From Cellulophaga sp. 20_2_10 (GTDB lineage: Bacteria > Bacteroidota > Bacteroidia > Flavobacteriales > Flavobacteriaceae): a stretch of DNA of 64,000 bases. Position numbers and translations under genes: made by a program. The DNA lies in the NCBI RefSeq assembly GCF_023476645.1, contig NZ_JAMCOJ010000009.1, positions 62,001-126,000 on the forward strand, given 5' to 3'. This document shows, one piece after another, positions 63,558 to 64,000 of the stretch. The notes beneath the pieces are model-generated. The model was not told the origin of the DNA. It did not search any database and saw only the letters and a list, made by a program, of their open reading frames with translations. Position 1 is the first letter of the stretch, and every line of letters starts with the position of its first letter.

Positions 63558-64000
63558 ATGAGACAGCTTAAAATTACAAAACAGGTTACCAATAGGGAAA
63601 CCGCATCGCTAGATAAATATTTACAAGAAATTGGTAAAGTAGACTTAATTACTGCCGATGAAGAAGTAGAATTAGCACAGCGTATTAAAGCGGGAGATCA
63701 GGTAGCCTTAGAAAAATTGACAAAAGCCAACCTTAGGTTCGTAGTTTCTGTTGCTAAGCAGTACCAAAATCAAGGTCTAACATTGCCAGATTTAATTAAC
63801 GAAGGCAACTTAGGTCTAATTAAAGCTGCACAACGTTTTGATGAAACTCGTGGATTTAAATTTATCTCTTATGCTGTATGGTGGATTCGTCAATCTATTT
63901 TGCAAGCGTTAGCAGAACAATCTCGTATTGTACGTTTACCTTTAAACAAAATTGGATCTATTAATAAGATTAATAAAACTTTTGCTTTCTTAGAACAAGC
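63558..64000 (+). CDS. rpoD: Primary RNA polymerase sigma factor (RpoD), N-terminal part
   Basis: Open frame from ATG 63558 to the right edge, 147 codons seen. It starts [20 protein letters not shown], passes region 1.2 ([20 protein letters not shown]) and then regions 2.1-2.4 ([60 protein letters not shown]), and breaks off in region 3. It lacks region 1.1, as is normal for the short primary sigma of Bacteroidetes. This sigma recognises the -33/-7 promoter type seen across the window. Confidence 0.95.
   Translation, partial: MRQLKITKQVTNRETASLDKYLQEIGKVDLITADEEVELAQRIKAGDQVALEKLTKANLRFVVSVAKQYQNQGLTLPDLINEGNLGLIKAAQRFDETRGFKFISYAVWWIRQSILQALAEQSRIVRLPLNKIGSINKINKTFAFLEQ

Overview
The window comes from a low-GC chromosome of a member of the Flavobacteriaceae (phylum Bacteroidota), probably marine. 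The evidence is a complete Na+-translocating NADH:quinone reductase operon, type IX secretion (T9SS) parts (PorT and the DUF5103 plug protein), two proteins with T9SS type B sorting domains, a TamL-type outer-membrane lipoprotein, a short RpoD without region 1.1, and many Bacteroidota -7 boxes (TAnnTTTG) in front of genes instead of E. coli-type promoters. No rRNA, tRNA, CRISPR array, insertion sequence or prophage was seen.

Layout. 1-887 (minus): two small exported proteins of the carboxypeptidase-regulatory-like type, one cut by the window edge. 1037-1729: peptidase E. 1860-14627: the accessory region of most interest. Three exported, repetitive, phage-tail-fibre-like proteins (853, 2125 and 306 aa) are arranged so that two of them lie 1-2 bases upstream of one of two homologous secreted proteins with T9SS type B C-termini. 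The 2125-aa gene has twelve in-frame copies of a modular DNA repeat. 14658-17507: GNAT acetyltransferase, M15 and M48 peptidases, a tiny membrane protein and a secreted ankyrin protein. 17745-21754: gpmI, map, a DUF3667 protein and a methyltransferase. 21757-31167 (minus): apbE, a small conserved protein, three secreted ankyrin proteins (two in a recent tandem duplication) and nqrFEDCBA. 31348-35862: T9SS plug protein, apaG, pruA, rsmG. 36085-41825: desaturase, aminotransferase, a pseudouridine synthase with no ordinary start codon, DUF3667, ChaN-like and NTF2-like proteins. 41791-44632 (minus): trkH and trkA. 44919-54708: ubiE, porT, an RNA methyltransferase, tamL, fbaA, accD, rpsO, pnp. 54792-58437: a TPR-LytS kinase, LytTR regulator and VWA lipoprotein. 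58770-61571: proC-proB-proA. 61888-63321: a membrane glycosyltransferase. 63558-end: rpoD, cut by the edge.

How the genes fit together. The Nqr complex needs covalent FMN on NqrB and NqrC, which ApbE supplies; both are on the same strand but are now separated by the ankyrin cluster. PorT and the plug protein belong to the machine expected to export the two type B-sorted proteins of the 4.4-14.6 kb region. The tail-fibre-like partners have Sec signal peptides but no recognisable sorting domain, so a plausible but untested model is that the type B protein anchors or co-exports a fibrous adhesin. Most of the rest is ordinary housekeeping: glycolysis, proline synthesis and breakdown, fatty acid synthesis, K+ uptake, ribosome and RNA metabolism.
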